Positions 14,084-20,727 of a DNA stretch of 20,727 nt are shown piece by piece (position 1 is the stretch's first letter; the number at the start of each line of letters is the position of its first letter). The notes under the pieces are model-generated. The model saw only the letters and a program-made list of their open reading frames with translations. It was not told the DNA's origin and did not search any database. The DNA comes from an uncultured Duganella sp. (GTDB taxonomy: Bacteria > Pseudomonadota > Gammaproteobacteria > Burkholderiales > Burkholderiaceae): positions 1-20,727 of the forward strand of contig CAMLSG010000084.1 of NCBI GenBank assembly GCA_946482635.1, written 5' to 3'. Position numbers and translations under genes: made by a program.

Positions 14084-16735
14084 ATGAACCGCAATATGAC
14101 ACCGATCGCGACCGCAGTCGCCATCCTGGCCGCCACCACTGGCTTGGCGCAAGCACAGCAGTCTGCTCCAGTCGCCGAGCAGAACGTCGTGGTCGTGACT
14201 GGCGTGCGTGCCGCGCTGGCACAATCGATCAACCAGAAGCGCAATGCCGATTCGCTGGTTGAAGTGATTACCGCTGAAGACGTGGGCAAGATGCCGGACA
14301 AGAGCGTGGCTGACTCGCTGCAGCGCGTGCCTGGCGTATCGGTTGCCACGGCCGGCGGTTCGGAAGGCGGCTTCGGCGAGAACGACCGCGTCAGCCTGAA
14401 AGGCACTCCATCCAACCTGGCGCTGACCACCCTGAACGGCCACACCGTGTCGAGCGGCGACTGGTACATCTCCAACATCACCAACGGCGGCCGCTCCGTC
14501 AGCTACTCGATGTTCCCATCGGAGCTGATCGGCCGCGTGACCGTGCACAAGTCTTCGCAGGCCAACCTGATCGAAGGCGGCGCATCCGGCAACGTCGACA
14601 TCGAAACCCGCAAGCCCCTGAGCTTCAAGGATCCGCTGACCCTGATGGGCGCCGTGACCGGCGTGTACAGCGAAGGCTCCAAGAAGACCGATGCGCAGTT
14701 CAGCGCCCTGGGCAACTGGAAGAATGAACAGAACAACGTGGGCGTGCTGGTCCAGGTGTTCGACGAAAAACGCACCCTGCGCCGTATCGGCCAGGAATTC
14801 CTTTGGTGGGACAAGCTGAGCGCAGGCTACGCGCCGCAGTGGGTCGCCGCCAATCCTGAAGTGGAAGGCAAGTACATCTCCCTGCTGACCGGTACCGCCA
14901 TGTTCAACCAGGAACGTGAGCGCAAGGGCGGCATGATCGACGTGCAGGTCAAGGTCAACAAGGAATTCGACTTCGACATCAACGGCTTCTACACCCGCCT
15001 GGATGCGGACAATATCAACGCCAACTTCATGCTGGCCCCATACCAGCCGCTGACCAACAACTGGTCCGGCGTGGGCGGCGTGATTCCTTCCAAGTGGACC
15101 GTCACCGGCGACACCATCACTTCGATCACCTTCCCAAGCACCTGCCCAGTGGCGGACTGCTCGAAGATGGGCCCATCGGTGCAAGACATCATTGCCCGTC
15201 CTGGCTCCTACAGCGATTCGAAGTTCGTCAACTTCGACTTCAACTACCGTCCTACCCAGGACCTGAAATTCAAGGGCCAGATCGGCACCACCCGCGGTAC
15301 CGGCTATGCCCGCGACTACGGCTACGAAGCATGGCTGGCCTACTCGGGCAGCAGCCTGACCACCCACGGCCTGGATTCCCCAGCCACCGTGACCGTGGAT
15401 AACGCCGGCACCTTCAACCCGCGTACCGGCGCCGACTTCTTCGGCGGCTGGGCTTCCGATGTGACTGCGAAAGACAAGGAAACCTATGGCCAGATCGACG
15501 GCCAGTACAAGACCCAATGGAATGGCGTGCCAACCCTGCATTTCGGCGTGCGTAACGCGAACCACGAGCGTTCGCTGACCTGGCTGGGCGGTACTGTCGC
15601 TCCTGCAGGTTCGCAGCTGGCCAACCGTCCTACCGGCTTGACCAGCTTCCCGAGCAGCCCCCTGCCTAACCTGCTGAGCAACGCGTGGACCTTCGATGCG
15701 GAATCGATGAAGGCCTGGGGCGACAAGTATGTCAGCTTCGCCAACCACGCCTACCAGAGCGAATTCCTGATCAAGGAAAAAGCCACGGCAGCTTACGTGA
15801 TGGGTGACCTGGAGTTCGGCAACTTCGGCGGTAACGTCGGCGTGCGCTTCGTGAAGACCAAGATCGATGTGGACAACGGTTCGCCGAACAATGTGTGGAA
15901 TCCGACCCACAGCTCCAACACCTATAACGATTTCTTGCCAAGCATCAACCTGTACACCAACCTGACGCCGGACCTGAAACTGCGCGGTGCTGCCAGCCGC
16001 ACCCTGGCTCGTCCAGACTTCGGTTCGCTGGGTGCACTGAGCCTGAACGACCTGACCTTCTCCGGTTCCGGCGGTAACCCGAACCTGCGTCCGATCATGT
16101 CGAACAACGTCGATGTGGGCCTGGAGTGGTACTTCATGCCGAAGTCCCTGCTGGGCATGAACATCTACAACATGAACATGGGTTCCTACGTGACCTTCGG
16201 TTCGTCGAAGGCTGACTTCTTCAACCAGTCGGTTGGCAAGGTCACCACCTACAACATGAGCTCCGCAGTGAACACCAAGGCGCGCGTACGCGGCGTGGAA
16301 CTGCAGTATGTACAGGACCTGGGCAACGGCTTTGGCTTGAACGCGAACTACACCTACGCCGACGGCAAGGAAACCGCCGCAGCACCGAAATCGGCCTGCG
16401 CGGACCTGGGTGACTGCAGCATGATCGGTACCTCGAAGAACTCCTACAACCTGGGCGTGTTCTACGAGACCAGCAAGTTCAGCGCGCGTATCAACTACAG
16501 CTTCCGTTCGGCATTCCTGAATGGCCTGGACCGCAACAGCGCAATCTACCAGGATGACGTCGGTACCCTGTCCGCTGCGTTCAACTACAACCTGACCGAC
16601 AACATCACGCTGTCGCTGGAAGGCAAGGACCTGAACGATCCGACCCTGAAGTCGTATGCAACCTCCCGCGACCAGCCACGCGCATTCTACAAGAACGGCA
16701 AGCAGATCTTCTTCGGCGTGCGCGGCAAGATGTAA
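14084..16735 (+). CDS. TonB-dependent outer-membrane receptor, candidate chito-oligosaccharide importer
   Basis: The 883-residue protein has a signal peptide (cleavage after LAQA, residue 24). A TonB-box-like NVVVVTG (34-40) follows, then a plug domain (about 50-165: VITAEDVGKMPDKSVADSLQ, then RVPGVSV) and a 22-strand barrel to the C terminus. It resembles the TonB-dependent receptors common in Xanthomonas/Caulobacter/Massilia (TIGR01782 type), which often import oligosaccharides. No N-terminal STN domain is present, so it is not a transducer. It ends in GVRGKM, with Met rather than the usual aromatic last residue. The divergent NagR/DasR-like regulator and the downstream GH18 and NagX-like genes point to a chitin-derived ligand; the ligand itself is inferred. 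A terminator follows. Confidence 0.9.
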   Translation: MNRNMTPIATAVAILAATTGLAQAQQSAPVAEQNVVVVTGVRAALAQSINQKRNADSLVEVITAEDVGKMPDKSVADSLQRVPGVSVATAGGSEGGFGENDRVSLKGTPSNLALTTLNGHTVSSGDWYISNITNGGRSVSYSMFPSELIGRVTVHKSSQANLIEGGASGNVDIETRKPLSFKDPLTLMGAVTGVYSEGSKKTDAQFSALGNWKNEQNNVGVLVQVFDEKRTLRRIGQEFLWWDKLSAGYAPQWVAANPEVEGKYISLLTGTAMFNQERERKGGMIDVQVKVNKEFDFDINGFYTRLDADNINANFMLAPYQPLTNNWSGVGGVIPSKWTVTGDTITSITFPSTCPVADCSKMGPSVQDIIARPGSYSDSKFVNFDFNYRPTQDLKFKGQIGTTRGTGYARDYGYEAWLAYSGSSLTTHGLDSPATVTVDNAGTFNPRTGADFFGGWASDVTAKDKETYGQIDGQYKTQWNGVPTLHFGVRNANHERSLTWLGGTVAPAGSQLANRPTGLTSFPSSPLPNLLSNAWTFDAESMKAWGDKYVSFANHAYQSEFLIKEKATAAYVMGDLEFGNFGGNVGVRFVKTKIDVDNGSPNNVWNPTHSSNTYNDFLPSINLYTNLTPDLKLRGAASRTLARPDFGSLGALSLNDLTFSGSGGNPNLRPIMSNNVDVGLEWYFMPKSLLGMNIYNMNMGSYVTFGSSKADFFNQSVGKVTTYNMSSAVNTKARVRGVELQYVQDLGNGFGLNANYTYADGKETAAAPKSACADLGDCSMIGTSKNSYNLGVFYETSKFSARINYSFRSAFLNGLDRNSAIYQDDVGTLSAAFNYNLTDNITLSLEGKDLNDPTLKSYATSRDQPRAFYKNGKQIFFGVRGKM

Positions 16736-16759
16736 ATGATCCCGATGTGAGAGTGTTAT

Positions 16760-16790
16760 GGCAGGGTTCCTTCGGGGCCCTGCCTTTTTT
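16760..16790 (+). terminator. Intrinsic terminator after the TonB-dependent receptor
   Basis: GGCAGGG (16760-16766) pairs with CCCTGCC (16778-16784), and the loop region can add a CC(TTCG)GG extension. Six T residues follow (16785-16790). It lies 25 bp past the receptor stop and 15 bp before the GH18 start, so GH18 and NagX expression should depend on readthrough or be reduced relative to the receptor. Confidence 0.9.
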
Positions 16791-16805
16791 GTATCCGGAG
16801 TTTGA

Positions 16806-17744
16806 ATGCGTAAAGTAATGCTGGCGGCGCTTGCCGCCTTCTCGACTGCCGCCGCTGCGGCGCCTGCAGTCGTCCACAGTCCCTACAAATACCTGTCGCC
16901 GTGGGATCCGGCGCGGGGCGTGCAAACCTGGGCCTTCGCAAGCGGCGAGTGCGGCGAAGAACGCTGGGGCGAGCTAGATGGTGCTGCCGTCGCCGCCGAC
17001 AATGTGCAGCGCTTCGTGCAGGCCGGCGTAGGCTATATCGTATCCACGGGAGGGCAGGGCAATGTCTTCACCTGTGCCACTGGCGAGGGCATGAAGGCAT
17101 TCGTAACGCGCTATGCATCACCGCAGTTGATCGGCTTTGATTTCGATATCGAACATGGCCAGACGGCAGAGCAAATTGATTCGCTGGTGGCACGTATCGC
17201 GGTTGTACAGAAGGCATACCCGCAATGGCGCTTCAGCTTTACTATTGCCACCCATGCTGCGTCGGATGGCAGTGCGCGCAGCCTGAACGAGACCGGCGAA
17301 CAGGTGCTGGCATCGTTGCGCAAACACGAAGTGCAGGATTTTTTGCTGAACCTGATGGTGATGGATTTTGGGCCAGCGAGCCGCAAGGTATGCGTGGTTC
17401 GGCGCGGACGCTGCGACATGGGCGCGTCTGCTATCCAGGCCGCGCATAATGTGCATCGAAAGTACAAGGTGCCATATGCGCAGATCGAACTGACACCGAT
17501 GATCGGAGTGAACGACGTGGTCGAAAACGTCTACACGCTGGACGATGCACGCGCGACGGCCGCCGCGGTGCGCAAGCTGGGCATGGCTGGGATTCACTAT
17601 TGGTCGCTTGACCGCGACCAGCCGTGCAGCAAGCCGAGCAGGGGAGCGGAACCGAACTGCAGCTCCATGACGAATGTGCCGGCGAGCGCCTACCGGAGCA
17701 TCCTCGCGCCGGCTAACGCAAATGCACGAGGGGCAGCACAATGA
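16806..17744 (+). CDS. Exported glycoside hydrolase family 18 (chitinase-like) protein
   Basis: The 312-residue protein has an Ala-rich signal peptide (cleavage near residue 19). GH18 landmarks are in order: the SxGG strand motif (S80-T-G82-G83), the catalytic strand GFDFDIE (D112, D114, E116, with E116 as the acid), NLMVMDFG (M184, D187) for the MxYD motif, and GIHYWSLDRD near the C terminus. The usual DxxDxDxE has lost its first Asp (Ile109 in its place), and the MxYD Tyr is Met186. These changes may alter activity, but the acid is kept. No chitin-binding domain is fused. GGAG at 16797-16800 supports the ATG. The stop overlaps the next gene (ATGA). Confidence 0.82.
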   Translation: MRKVMLAALAAFSTAAAAAPAVVHSPYKYLSPWDPARGVQTWAFASGECGEERWGELDGAAVAADNVQRFVQAGVGYIVSTGGQGNVFTCATGEGMKAFVTRYASPQLIGFDFDIEHGQTAEQIDSLVARIAVVQKAYPQWRFSFTIATHAASDGSARSLNETGEQVLASLRKHEVQDFLLNLMVMDFGPASRKVCVVRRGRCDMGASAIQAAHNVHRKYKVPYAQIELTPMIGVNDVVENVYTLDDARATAAAVRKLGMAGIHYWSLDRDQPCSKPSRGAEPNCSSMTNVPASAYRSILAPANANARGAAQ

Positions 17745-18808
17745 CCGCAGCAACCCGCTACCAATCGCTGGACGTCTTGCGTGGCCTGACGGTCGCGCTG
17801 ATGATTATTGTGAATACGCCGGGAAGCTGGAGTCACGTCTATACCCCATTGCTGCACGCGCCATGGCACGGATTCACACCGACGGACTGGGTGTTCCCAA
17901 GTTTCCTGTTCGTGGTCGGCAATGCGCTCGCGTTCACCTTGCCGCGCTATGAAGGCATGGGCGGCAGCGCCGTGCTGGCGAAGATCGCCAAGCGGAGCGT
18001 CACTATTATTGCCCTGGGCTTGCTGCTGTGCCTTTTGCCTAAACTGGGCGGGCCTCTGAGCGAGGTGCGTTTGCCCGGCGTGCTGCAGCGCATCGGCTTA
18101 TGCTTCGGCATCGCCGCGCTGGTGCTGCATTATCTGGGCGAGCGTGGGGCACTGGTGTTCAGCGTCATAGCGCTGTTGGGTCATTGGTTCGTGATGGCGA
18201 TGTTCGGGGATTACAGCCTGGAAGGCAACGCAGGCAGGGCTATCGACCTGTGGGCGTTTGGCGCCAATCACGTGTACAAAGGCGAGGGCATTCCCTTCGA
18301 CCCTGAAGGCTTGCTCGGTACCTTGCCTGCAACAGTGAACGTCATCGGCGGCTACTTCGCGGGGCGCTACCTGCGCGAGAAGGGCGCAACCGTGCGCACG
18401 CTCGGCGTGCTCGCCGCCGCTGGTATTGTGCTAAACGTGTTTGCGCTGTGCTGGGCGCCACTGCTGCCGATCAATAAGAAGCTATGGACGGGCAGTTACG
18501 TGCTGCTCTCGACCGGCAGCGCGCTGCTCGTGTTGGTCGCGCTGGCGTGGATCATTGAAGTACGCGGCGCCTGGCGATGGACGTACTTCTTCGAAGTATT
18601 CGGCAAAAATACTTTGTTCATCTACATGCTGTCGCAAGTGGCCGTGGTGGCGCTGGAGAAAGCCGGCGCTTACGGTCCAATGGCAGCCGCGCTGCAGCCG
18701 GTCGGCAGCCCGAAAGCTGCCTCGCTGGCGTTTGCGCTGCTGTTCATGCTTGCTTGCTGGCTGGTAGGTTACTGGCTGGATAAACGGAAGATCTACATCA
18801 AGGTTTAG
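17741..18808 (+). CDS. nagX: NagX/HGSNAT-like membrane acyltransferase (DUF5009-type)
   Basis: The 355-residue polytopic protein has about ten hydrophobic segments. The family marks are YQSLDVLRGLTVALMIIVN (7-25), TDWVFPSFLFVVGNA (48-62), LQRIGLCFGIAA and DPEGLLGTLPATVNVIGGYF. It is homologous to heparan-alpha-glucosaminide N-acetyltransferase and to NagX proteins of bacterial GlcNAc clusters. By family it would transfer acetyl across the inner membrane to glucosamine, or act in GlcNAc uptake; which is unresolved. His39 in HAPWHG may correspond to the HGSNAT active-site histidine, by eye only. The start overlaps the GH18 stop as ATGA, with GAGGGG upstream. The symbol is by homology and context. 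Confidence 0.78.
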   Translation: MTAATRYQSLDVLRGLTVALMIIVNTPGSWSHVYTPLLHAPWHGFTPTDWVFPSFLFVVGNALAFTLPRYEGMGGSAVLAKIAKRSVTIIALGLLLCLLPKLGGPLSEVRLPGVLQRIGLCFGIAALVLHYLGERGALVFSVIALLGHWFVMAMFGDYSLEGNAGRAIDLWAFGANHVYKGEGIPFDPEGLLGTLPATVNVIGGYFAGRYLREKGATVRTLGVLAAAGIVLNVFALCWAPLLPINKKLWTGSYVLLSTGSALLVLVALAWIIEVRGAWRWTYFFEVFGKNTLFIYMLSQVAVVALEKAGAYGPMAAALQPVGSPKAASLAFALLFMLACWLVGYWLDKRKIYIKV

Positions 18809-18826
18809 CGCCATGAGAGTCGCTGT

Positions 18827-18854
18827 AGCGAACAATCAAAATGACTTGTTCGCT
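18827..18854. other. 9-bp perfect hairpin at the end of the chitin-type operon
   Basis: AGCGAACAA (18827-18835) and TTGTTCGCT (18846-18854) are perfect reverse complements with a 10-nt loop. It lies between convergent genes (nagX-like stop 18808; lipoprotein stop 18968). There is no T tract, so it may be a weak bidirectional transcription stop or a repeat. The rest of the 159-bp gap shows nothing else I can support. Confidence 0.5.
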
Positions 18855-18967
18855 CGGCGCCGGCCTGCTTTGAGTGCATCGACTATTCATCAAATTCAAA
18901 TTCGGTCAAGTCGTGGGAAAGCGTGGCCGAAAGTCCGCAATAGGACACATTTAGTTTGCCGGAGTCG

Positions 18968-19453
18968 TCACTCTGTTTCAGACGATGACGATACCCGCAA
19001 ATACAGCAGGATCTCTTGCGAGTGATCGCACATGAAGCCGCGCACCAGCCTTCCCGATGTCCTGACCGTTGTTGCGAACTTGCGGCAATCGGCTTGGCCG
19101 TAAAGGTCTGTGGTTGAGTGCTTATTTTTGTCCATGAGATCGCGGAAATACTTGGTGAGCCAAGGTCGCGCTGCCTCGGGCACGATAAAGGTCTCATCCA
19201 TGGGCTCCGTGATGGCGTGGAACCAGTCGTGTTCTGGCTTCAGCTCTGCGATCAAGGTGTAGAAATCAGTCGGACCGGGTACCCATCCGGTATTCTCGGG
19301 AGTTCCGAAGATTTCCCAACGAGCTGACTTGACCGGGAGATCAATATTGATAATTTCACGCAGTGCAGCTATGTCTTCCGACTGAGGCTTCGGGTCTTCG
19401 AAAGAGCAGCCGCCAAACAAGAGGATGGTGGCCGCAACAAGTATTCGGCGCAT
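18968..19453 (-). CDS. Small predicted lipoprotein of unknown function
   Basis: The 161-residue protein begins MRRILVAATILLFGGCSFED, a short lipoprotein signal with the lipidated Cys at 16 (LFGGC; Phe at -3 is slightly atypical). The mature part is soluble and mixed alpha/beta in look, with paired cysteines in DCRKFATT and GFMCDHS that might form a disulfide. It ends in an acidic/serine tail. I do not recognise a family. The frame is open to 19498, but ATG 19451-19453 is preferred because the lipoprotein signal starts there and only 5 bases separate it from the upstream gene's stop. It is the last gene of a three-gene minus-strand operon richer in A/T than its surroundings. Confidence 0.7.
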   Translation of the reverse strand: MRRILVAATILLFGGCSFEDPKPQSEDIAALREIINIDLPVKSARWEIFGTPENTGWVPGPTDFYTLIAELKPEHDWFHAITEPMDETFIVPEAARPWLTKYFRDLMDKNKHSTTDLYGQADCRKFATTVRTSGRLVRGFMCDHSQEILLYLRVSSSSETE

Positions 19454-19458
19454 TTGGC

Positions 19459-20001
19459 TCAATTCTGAATCTCGATCCGGTTGTTTTCGTATTTCCATTT
19501 GGTGTGTGGCCCGAAGACTCGCAAGTTTTCGGGATGGACGTAGCTTTTCTCAGCACGCTTCATCCGACGCGCCAGCGTGGCATCCTCCGGAGTACCAGTC
19601 GTTGGTTCGAACACGTCGCGCCGTACGCTCGCTTTGTCGTCTGCACCACGCGTGATCATGGTCAGTGTGCGGGATGCCGGAGTAAAGTACATGCGGATGA
19701 AGTCAGTGTTCATATCCTGCAAATAGAAACCACCATCCCGCCATTCCGCAAAGTAGTAGTCGTCGCAAGCCGCTTTCGGTTCTCGTTTCCATTCGCAGGC
19801 AAACAGGATTACCACATGCTTCTCGTCCAGCTTCCTGACCGAGATATGGGCTTTGCTGAAGCCCCACTTGCTCGCAGGCGTAGTGGTCGACGATGTGAGC
19901 TTGTATTCGCCTTCCATCGCTGTATCCGCTGCTTGCGCCGACGTGGAGCCCGCGGCGCAGAAAGCGAGAAGTGTGAGTGATGCGAGAATGCTCTTCTTCA
20001 T
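19459..20001 (-). CDS. Exported protein of unknown function
   Basis: The 180-residue protein has a signal peptide (cleavage after AQA, residue 24). The mature part opens with MEGEYKLTSSTTTPASKWGF, and later VVILFACEW with KAACDDYYF, so C68 and C78 could form a disulfide. I do not recognise a domain. The pattern EGEYKLTSS..., short beta-like stretches and RMYFTPASRTLTMI suggest a small beta-barrel or lipocalin-like fold, which is a guess from appearance. It is the middle gene of the operon, 22 bases after the upstream gene and 5 bases before the lipoprotein. The Shine-Dalgarno is weak. Confidence 0.7.
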   Translation of the reverse strand: MKKSILASLTLLAFCAAGSTSAQAADTAMEGEYKLTSSTTTPASKWGFSKAHISVRKLDEKHVVILFACEWKREPKAACDDYYFAEWRDGGFYLQDMNTDFIRMYFTPASRTLTMITRGADDKASVRRDVFEPTTGTPEDATLARRMKRAEKSYVHPENLRVFGPHTKWKYENNRIEIQN

Positions 20002-20023
20002 ATTGATTTCGATTTCATTGAGT

Positions 20024-20680
20024 TTAATTCTTAGCCGAAGGGGCGAATGGATCCTCCAGGTCGCGCGTGCTTACCCAGGCAGTTGTAATTCTGCTGGTTG
20101 CAGGGTGCACGTATCGGATGCGCGTAAAGGAATCTTCAGTTTCAAGTGCAGCGACCATGTCGCCGGCAACGAGCAAACCCTTTCGTTCCTTAAAGGCGCC
20201 GCCATTCTTTTCGTTGAGGCTTGTCGTTCTCAGTACAACGCGAATCCCCATGGCAGGCATTCTTTTTACGATGGCATAGCGTGTCGGATGATCGTCATTT
20301 GGTCCCTTGCGGAAGGACTCCAATACGCCACCACAACCGCCGTGCGGTTCGTCGGTTTGAATGATCCATTCCCCGTTCTTTTCCCAAACTCTGCCCGGAA
20401 TGTCGTCCTCTTTCGTCCCGCCTTGTATGGGGAAGGAGTTAATGACGATTGCGGTACCGGCTGGGCGGCTGGTCTCCTTGAACAGGAAGCTGCAATTAAA
20501 GGGCAGGACCTGGTGTTGCATATTGAAGTACCCGCGAATGCCTTTACTGGAAGTGGTGGCAATCAAGTGAGGATGGTCAAAGACGATCAGGGTTTCGTTA
20601 GCGATGGTATTGGCGGCGGCAGGGGGAAGCGCCGCAACCGCGCATGCCAGCAGCCACATCGAAGAAAGCGGGAACTTCAT
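20024..20680 (-). CDS. Exported protein of unknown function with C-terminal SH3-like segment
   Basis: The 218-residue protein has a signal peptide (MKFPLSSMWLLACAVAALPP, cleavage near residue 23). The mature N-terminal part holds GIRGYFNMQHQVLPFNCSFLF and a GGCGG turn (C63 and C117 could pair). The C-terminal part, about 165-210, reads like a bacterial SH3 domain: KGLLVAGDMVAALE, then FTRIRYVHP and AWVSTRDLEDPF. Such domains often bind peptidoglycan or peptides. I do not recognise the rest. It is the first gene of the minus-strand trio; the next starts 22 bases after its stop. Upstream, 20681-20727 holds no clear ribosome binding site. Confidence 0.7.
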   Translation of the reverse strand: MKFPLSSMWLLACAVAALPPAAANTIANETLIVFDHPHLIATTSSKGIRGYFNMQHQVLPFNCSFLFKETSRPAGTAIVINSFPIQGGTKEDDIPGRVWEKNGEWIIQTDEPHGGCGGVLESFRKGPNDDHPTRYAIVKRMPAMGIRVVLRTTSLNEKNGGAFKERKGLLVAGDMVAALETEDSFTRIRYVHPATSRITTAWVSTRDLEDPFAPSAKN

Positions 20681-20727
20681 TGTGCGGATTGCGAGAATTC
20701 AAGCTGGCGAAAGTCCTTGGACAATAG

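Noticed and set aside
14027..15910. 627-codon open frame on the minus strand
   Set aside because: It is antisense to the TonB-dependent receptor; composition is His/Val/Gly-rich with no motif. Shadow frame.
18813..19025. 70-codon plus-strand frame after the nagX-like gene
   Set aside because: It has no ribosome binding site, overlaps the 3' end of the convergent lipoprotein gene, and its translation is Arg/Ser-rich without a motif.
1..20727. Insertion sequences, CRISPR arrays, tRNA or rRNA genes, prophage genes
   Set aside because: None seen: no transposase, integrase, phage structural gene or regularly spaced repeat.

Overview
The window looks like chromosomal DNA of a betaproteobacterium, most likely Oxalobacteraceae (Massilia/Duganella/Janthinobacterium type). 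The reasons are high G+C coding sequence, the rpsP-rimM-trmD-rplS operon followed by a CoA-pyrophosphatase-type Nudix gene and a CobD/CbiB-family membrane protein, a DUF3579 gene, and a large TonB-dependent receptor of the kind abundant in that family. This placement comes from gene content only; there is no rRNA or tRNA gene here.

Layout. 1-453 is the 3' end of an acyl-CoA dehydrogenase. It converges on ada (alkylation repair, minus strand) across a perfect 12-bp hairpin. 1634-3528 is a minus-strand pair: a divergent proline dehydrogenase and a secreted polysaccharide deacetylase with an ATGA overlap. A LysE-family exporter (plus) then runs tail-to-tail, overlapping by 4 bases, into a glycine-zipper envelope protein (minus). 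A TM2-domain membrane protein follows, and its stop codon lies inside a second repeat related to the first hairpin. 5286-7457 is the ribosomal protein/RNA-modification operon with a recognisable promoter and a strong terminator. 7470-9533 holds the Nudix hydrolase, the CobD/CbiB-like protein and the DUF3579 protein. 9574-13058 is a periplasmic M16 zinc protease with a translationally coupled exported protein of unknown function.

13062-18808 is the most coherent accessory unit. A GntR/HutC-type regulator (DasR/NagR-like) is divergent from a TonB-dependent receptor. Beyond a terminator, the receptor is followed by an exported GH18 (chitinase-like) protein and a NagX/HGSNAT-like membrane acyltransferase, with an ATGA overlap between these two. 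Together they suggest a small chitin-oligosaccharide or N-acetylglucosamine acquisition locus: outer-membrane import, periplasmic cleavage, inner-membrane processing or transport, and GlcNAc-phosphate-type control. The intracellular nagA/nagB/kinase genes are not in the window.

18968-20680 is a minus-strand operon of three small exported proteins (two with signal peptides, one lipoprotein) that I cannot assign to families. It is visibly richer in A/T than the rest and may be acquired. The last of the window (20681-20727) is its upstream region. No stretch without a gene exceeds about 300 bases; the longest, 13803-14083, is the regulator/receptor control region. I saw no insertion sequence, CRISPR array, tRNA or rRNA.
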